11,120 nt of DNA from NCBI GenBank assembly GCA_001839685.1, contig MLAK01000145.1:1-11120 (forward strand). Reading direction: 5' to 3'. Origin of the DNA: Tritrichomonas foetus (lineage: Eukaryota > Parabasalia > Tritrichomonadida > Tritrichomonadidae). The stretch's first letter is position 1. Each line of letters begins with the position of its first letter. The notes beneath the pieces were generated by a model that saw only the letters and a program-made list of their open reading frames with translations, was not told the DNA's origin and ran no database searches. Positions 7,877 through 11,120 of this stretch are shown piece after piece. Position numbers and translations under genes: made by a program.

Positions 7877-8845
7877 ATGAGTTCTCTTCCTGATCCAGGT
7901 CATGATCTCGAGTTTCTCTGTAAAATAGCAGAAGGACAATCAGCGTCAGTCTATCGTGTTTACAACAACAAATATCAACTTCATTATGCGGCCAAAGTTA
8001 TTCAAATCCCGCCCGATCGCGAAAAAGACATACTTGCGCAATATAACAATGAAGTTCAAGCACTTCACGCCATTAACCATCCTAATGTTGTCCGTCTATA
8101 CAACTTTTTCCGCGAAGAAAGTAATTTTTATCTCGTGTTTGAGGATTGTTCCGGTGGAAATTTGGAAATCCTCCTCGAACTTGGACAGAATATTTCCATG
8201 CCTCAACTACAAACCGCCGCTTTCCAAATCGTTCAAGCTGTTGATGCATGCCATCGAGCGAATTATGCACATTGCAATATCAACCCATCCAACATTCTTT
8301 TTGACTCGCATGATCGACCCAAGCTTTGCGACTTTAGATCAGCCGTTACTCCAATGAACCAAATGGTTTCTTTTACTGCACAAAAGTCACTTTATTATAT
8401 TGCTCCTGAGGAATTCATGAAAAAGCCATATGATCCATCAAAGGCCGATATCTGGGCACTTGGTATCACACTTTACTATATGGCGAGTGGCACCTACCCG
8501 TGGAGTGGAACACAGGAAAGCGAACTACTCAGCAATATTCAAAATCACCCAATAAGCTATCCAAGTTCCATTCCGCAAGATCTTCAATTGTCAATCGGAA
8601 GAATGCTCCGTGTGGATCCAAGCAAGCGTCCAACGACCGAACACATCCTAAGAGATCAGTTTTTCTTAAATGCTGCAAAAACAATTACTTCACAGGCAAC
8701 AACATCAAGAAGATTGAGTAAGCAGCCAAACCTTACAACATTATCAAAGCTGAAAGGTTCAATCGCAGATTCGGGAAACAGGATGCGGCGGAAGAGCGGT
8801 GGTCAGTCGCTTGTAATGAAGTTCCCAAAGAACATTTTGGATTAA
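7877..8845 (+). CDS. Serine/threonine kinase-like protein, predicted pseudokinase
   Basis: The protein kinase fold spans about residues 11-264. Retained landmarks are the ATP-anchoring Lys40 (YAAKVI), the helix-C Glu59, IAPEEF (175-180), DIWALGITLYYMASGTYPW (191-209) and RVDPSKRP (245-252). The catalytic residues are lost. HRDLKPEN reads HCNINPSN (132-139), so the catalytic Asp is Asn134 and the loop Lys is Asn136. DFG reads DFR (152-154). The glycine loop is reduced to AEGQSASVY (18-26) with a single Gly. ATP binding may remain through Lys40, Glu59 and Asp152, but phosphotransfer is unlikely. The overall shape resembles CAMK/ULK/NEK-like single-domain kinases. The tail (265-322) is basic and Ser/Thr-rich (NRMRRKSGGQS), with no known domain. 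A signalling scaffold or allosteric partner role is inference. It sits tail to tail with the next gene. Confidence 0.93.
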   Translation: MSSLPDPGHDLEFLCKIAEGQSASVYRVYNNKYQLHYAAKVIQIPPDREKDILAQYNNEVQALHAINHPNVVRLYNFFREESNFYLVFEDCSGGNLEILLELGQNISMPQLQTAAFQIVQAVDACHRANYAHCNINPSNILFDSHDRPKLCDFRSAVTPMNQMVSFTAQKSLYYIAPEEFMKKPYDPSKADIWALGITLYYMASGTYPWSGTQESELLSNIQNHPISYPSSIPQDLQLSIGRMLRVDPSKRPTTEHILRDQFFLNAAKTITSQATTSRRLSKQPNLTTLSKLKGSIADSGNRMRRKSGGQSLVMKFPKNILD

Positions 8846-9037
8846 TAATTTTTATTGTCATGCCGCCTATTTAACAGGCTTAAATTCTATAATGTTAGCT
8901 TAAAAGTATATACTTTTTATCTTCTTTACATTTTTTCCATTTTATCATTATTCGACATCTATAAGAATGATTTGTATTTATTTATTTCTCCATGTGAACG
9001 TTTCAGAAATATTCGATAGGAATCTCTACTTTGAAAC

Positions 9038-9070
9038 AATCTTTATTTCTTATTTTGAGTTGAAATAAAT
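9038..9070. repeat. Convergent-gap repeat, copy 1, with 8-bp hairpin
   Basis: The 33-nt unit begins AATCTTTATTT and ends AAATAAAT. Within it TTTATTTC (9042-9049) pairs exactly with GAAATAAA (9062-9069) across a 12-nt loop. AATAAA, the common eukaryotic poly(A) hexamer, occurs on both strands. Confidence 0.7.
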
Positions 9071-9149
9071 GATTGAATTGTTTCTATTATTCTTCTGATT
9101 CTTATCGGGATATGAATTAAGTTATTTGGGAATAATCTTATTATTGAAG

Positions 9150-9181
9150 AATCTTTATTTGTATTTTGGAAACAAATAAAT
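9150..9181. repeat. Convergent-gap repeat, copy 2, with 8-bp hairpin
   Basis: This is an imperfect direct copy of the unit at 9038-9070. TTTATTTG (9154-9161) pairs exactly with CAAATAAA (9173-9180) across an 11-nt loop. The loop-closing pair is G-C here and C-G in copy 1, a paired change that keeps the stem. Confidence 0.7.
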
Positions 9182-9246
9182 AACATGAATGAATGTTATC
9201 ATTTCATTATGGCAATAAAAATAGGAAATTAAAAAAATACAAACAA

Positions 9247-9250
9247 TTTA
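9247..9250 (-). terminator. UAAA overlapping the stop codon of the Asn-rich gene
   Basis: The TAA stop (9250-9248) plus the next base reads TAAA on the minus strand. This is the arrangement known for Trichomonas poly(A) signals, where the stop codon forms part of UAAA. Confidence 0.45.
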
Positions 9251-10804
9251 TTCATGATTAGCTTCATTTGTTTGTTGAGTACGCTGTTGTCTAATTTGTC
9301 TGAGTTGCTCTTTTATATCACTGAGCATACTGGACTCTGATATATTTTCTTTTGAAAATCTTGATGACCTTGATGATGATTTTACTGATGCTTTTGACGA
9401 TTCAGATGAGTTTGATGATGCAATTGAGTCGTTCGATAACCTTCTAGAACAAGAAGATTTGTTCGATTTTATAGATAAAGCTTTCTCGACTGTTTGTGGA
9501 GCAGCATGAAACACTTTTTCTTGTTTCTTCTTGGCCTTAGGAAACATTTGCATCTCAAAGCAAACATTTTTCACTTCTTGTATGAGCTGCTTTCTTAGTT
9601 TTCGAATATCTTGGTATGCTTCAAGAGAGTTTTGGGACAATGATTTTAATGATGAACCTACATAAGCATGCTTACTTTGAGGAACTTTTCTGGAAAGTGT
9701 TGAAAGTCTTTTTAATAGTTCATAACCTTCAGAATCCATCATTTGCTCGTCAGATTGAAAATGATAATCTTTCCAATCTTGTTTAATTTTATTTAAACGT
9801 TTCTTACGATACTCAATGAACTGCTTTTCAACTTCAAGTCGTTTTGTATCAGATTCTGCTTCAATTAATAACATCATATTTGGGCTATCAATTCTATTTT
9901 GTTCTTCATAAATTGCTCTTTGTTGTCTAAGTGAAGAAAGTGCATCATTTTCTTGTTGAACACTTTGAAGCAAGTCGTTGTACTTCTCGTTCATTTTGAT
10001 TTGTTCATTTAAAACGCTATCGTGAAGACTTTCGATTGTAGGCCCTGTATTTTTAACACTCTTTTGAGGAAACAACTTTTGTAGAGGCTCAAGTTGGATA
10101 TCTACTGTTGATACAAATGAATTTGTGTTTGCAGCTAAAATGTCCTTCACATTTTGAATTTCTGACATTACTAATTCATCAATTTCTGATGGAAGACTTA
10201 ATAAAAATGAATCGATTAGAGATTGTTCATCTTTTGAGTTATCCAAAAGATCCTTTAAGCAATCAATAAAACTTTCCCGAATTGAATAAACTGCTGTTGA
10301 AATGTAATTAATTAGAGATGATTCGATTTTTTCGATTTCTGAGACTGTTGGATTAATATAAATTTGCTGAGGCACCACATTAGGTTGATTATTTTGTTGA
10401 CTATTTTGATTAATGGTTTGTGGATTATTCTGTGCATCTGGCTTAATATTTTCATTAGTCTTATTATTGTTTTCTTTAAACTTGCTATTATTTTCATTAT
10501 ATTTGTTATTATTTTTATGAGCATCTTCAGAATTTTGTTTGGACATATCAGATGAATTAACTTGAAAAGCATCATCAAGGTCAAAGCCGTTTGCTGAGTC
10601 TAAAAGTTGGTCAATTGTGAGATGTTTTTGCTTTGGTGGCCGTTTTTTCACTTTCTTTGTTTTCTTTTTATTATTAATCATTTGTTTCCTCTGTGAAGGC
10701 AGCATAAAAAGATCATCATCATCAAGATCTATGTCATTCTTCTTTTGGTCTTCTGTTGTAACAGAAAATATGTCATCTTCAATATCTTCAGGATTCAAGT
10801 TCAT
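9248..10804 (-). CDS. Asn/Ser-rich coiled-coil protein of unknown function
   Basis: I do not recognise this 518-residue protein. An acidic N-terminus (DIDLDDDDLFMLP, 24-36) is followed by a basic cluster NKKKTKKVKKRPPKQK (45-60) that could be a nuclear signal or a tubulin- or RNA-binding patch, then TIDQLLDS (63-70). An Asn-rich tract (97-150) includes three 7-residue repeats: NNNKYNE, NNSKFKE, NNNKTNE (98-118). Helical, coiled-coil sequence covers about 153-240 and 260-415, with the strongest heptads around 310-345. A Ser-rich tail (about 445-493) precedes a final helix with RQIRQQRTQQ. There are no membrane segments. Acidic/LDxLL motifs plus a long coiled coil loosely recall centriolar and transition-fibre proteins such as FBF1, but the likeness is too weak to name it. 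A cytoskeletal or scaffold role is inference. Confidence 0.82.
   Translation of the reverse strand: MNLNPEDIEDDIFSVTTEDQKKNDIDLDDDDLFMLPSQRKQMINNKKKTKKVKKRPPKQKHLTIDQLLDSANGFDLDDAFQVNSSDMSKQNSEDAHKNNNKYNENNSKFKENNNKTNENIKPDAQNNPQTINQNSQQNNQPNVVPQQIYINPTVSEIEKIESSLINYISTAVYSIRESFIDCLKDLLDNSKDEQSLIDSFLLSLPSEIDELVMSEIQNVKDILAANTNSFVSTVDIQLEPLQKLFPQKSVKNTGPTIESLHDSVLNEQIKMNEKYNDLLQSVQQENDALSSLRQQRAIYEEQNRIDSPNMMLLIEAESDTKRLEVEKQFIEYRKKRLNKIKQDWKDYHFQSDEQMMDSEGYELLKRLSTLSRKVPQSKHAYVGSSLKSLSQNSLEAYQDIRKLRKQLIQEVKNVCFEMQMFPKAKKKQEKVFHAAPQTVEKALSIKSNKSSCSRRLSNDSIASSNSSESSKASVKSSSRSSRFSKENISESSMLSDIKEQLRQIRQQRTQQTNEANHE
10451..10513 (-). repeat. Coding 21-bp minisatellite (3 degenerate copies)
   Basis: Three in-frame 21-nt units encode NNNKYNE, NNSKFKE and NNNKTNE in the Asn-rich tract. 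The copies differ at several bases, so the array is old or selected only for composition. Length variation between strains would be expected to stay in frame. Confidence 0.7.
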
Positions 10805-10817
10805 CAGACGAGTTATT

Positions 10818-10829
10818 TTAAACGTTCAT
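10818..10829 (-). other. Three-residue upstream ORF (MNV-stop)
   Basis: ATG AAC GTT TAA lies 13 nt before the main ATG at 10804. It would be translated only if transcription starts upstream of 10829, for example at the TCATA at 10847-10843. Trichomonad leaders are usually too short to hold such elements. Confidence 0.3.
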
Positions 10830-10842
10830 CAGGGGAAAAAAA

Positions 10843-10847
10843 TATGA
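10843..10847 (-). promoter_or_regulatory. Possible initiator (TCATA) of the Asn-rich gene
   Basis: TCATA on the minus strand fits TCA(+1)Y(T/A). A start at 10845 would give a leader of about 41 nt that holds an upstream ATG, which is long for this group. The call is therefore weak. Confidence 0.3.
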
Positions 10848-10926
10848 ATTGATCTAGAAAGAGGGTGTTAAGGTCAATTAACCGATTTTTCGAAAATTGA
10901 TCATAAAGGTAAAAAATGTCAATCTC

Positions 10927-11120
10927 AATTGTTTCATTTATTAATTGTTTCATTTATTAATTGTTTCATTTATTAATTGTTTCATTTATTAATTGTTTCA
11001 TTTATTAATTGTTTCATTTATTAATTGTTTCATTTATTAATTGTTTCATTTATTAATTGTTTCATTTATTAATTGTTTCATTTATTAATTTTTTCATTTA
11101 TTAATTGTTTCATTTATTAA
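10927..11120. repeat. 16-bp tandem repeat, about 12 copies, runs off the window
   Basis: The unit AATTGTTTCATTTATT repeats with an exact 16-nt period from 10927 to the last base. The only change I see is G to T at 11091. The array starts about 120 nt upstream of the Asn-rich gene's ATG. Near-perfect copies imply recent expansion or homogenisation. Each unit holds TCATTT on the plus strand, which fits the trichomonad initiator but leads away from the gene. Confidence 0.95.

Larger units (their letters stand above)
8846..9246. other. Convergent 3' gap between the pseudokinase and the Asn-rich gene
   Basis: About 400 nt separate two genes that face each other. A second TAA follows the pseudokinase stop at once (8846-8848). 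A small stem GCCT/AGGC around an ATTTAAC loop lies near 8866-8880. Two larger related hairpins are listed separately. No coding sequence was found. Confidence 0.6.

Noticed and set aside
10364..10847. Plus-strand open frames opposite the Asn-rich gene
   Set aside because: They are hydrophobic low-complexity mirror readings of the Asn/Lys/Asp codons on the other strand, which has the convincing protein.
10879..10884. AACCG block upstream of the Asn-rich gene as a Myb-type site
   Set aside because: Only a five-base core matches, the flanks do not fit the described trichomonad M3 element, and such cores are common.

Overview
The window looks like nuclear DNA of an anaerobic flagellated protist, most likely a trichomonad (parabasalid), with Tritrichomonas or a close relative as the best guess. 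The evidence is as follows. It is strongly AT-rich with long AT gaps. It carries long uninterrupted eukaryotic-type reading frames, all ending in TAA, with no visible intron. Two genes, and weakly a third, have a TCA(C/T)(T/A) initiator a short distance before the ATG, as known in Trichomonas. UAAA motifs sit on or next to two stop codons. There is also a decayed copy of what looks like a DUF3447 ankyrin-type gene, a family greatly expanded in trichomonads. The species call is inference.

Layout: a 36-nt poly(T) opens the window and is followed by about 0.7 kb of AT-rich DNA. Then come a serpin gene (757-1845, +), a gap with a perfect 14-bp hairpin (2188-2219), and a decayed DUF3447-like gene on the minus strand (about 2205-3235), broken by stops, frameshifts and a T12A20 tract. 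After 0.9 kb of gap follows a 968-residue coiled-coil protein with an axonemal dynein light chain (DNALI1/AXDND1)-like segment (4129-7035, +). A further 0.84 kb of gap leads to a 322-residue protein kinase fold that has lost its catalytic residues (7877-8845, +). The 0.4-kb convergent gap that follows holds two related hairpins. Last come a 518-residue Asn- and Ser-rich coiled-coil protein (9248-10804, -) and a 16-bp tandem repeat that runs off the right edge.

The four intact genes do not form an operon and no shared pathway is evident. Two (968 aa and 518 aa) look like cytoskeletal or scaffold proteins, and the first of these points to the flagellar apparatus. The serpin and the pseudokinase are single-domain regulators whose key functional residues deviate from the family norm, and those deviations are the most useful observations here. 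I see no tRNA, rRNA, CRISPR array or intact mobile element. I found no convincing new multi-gene system.
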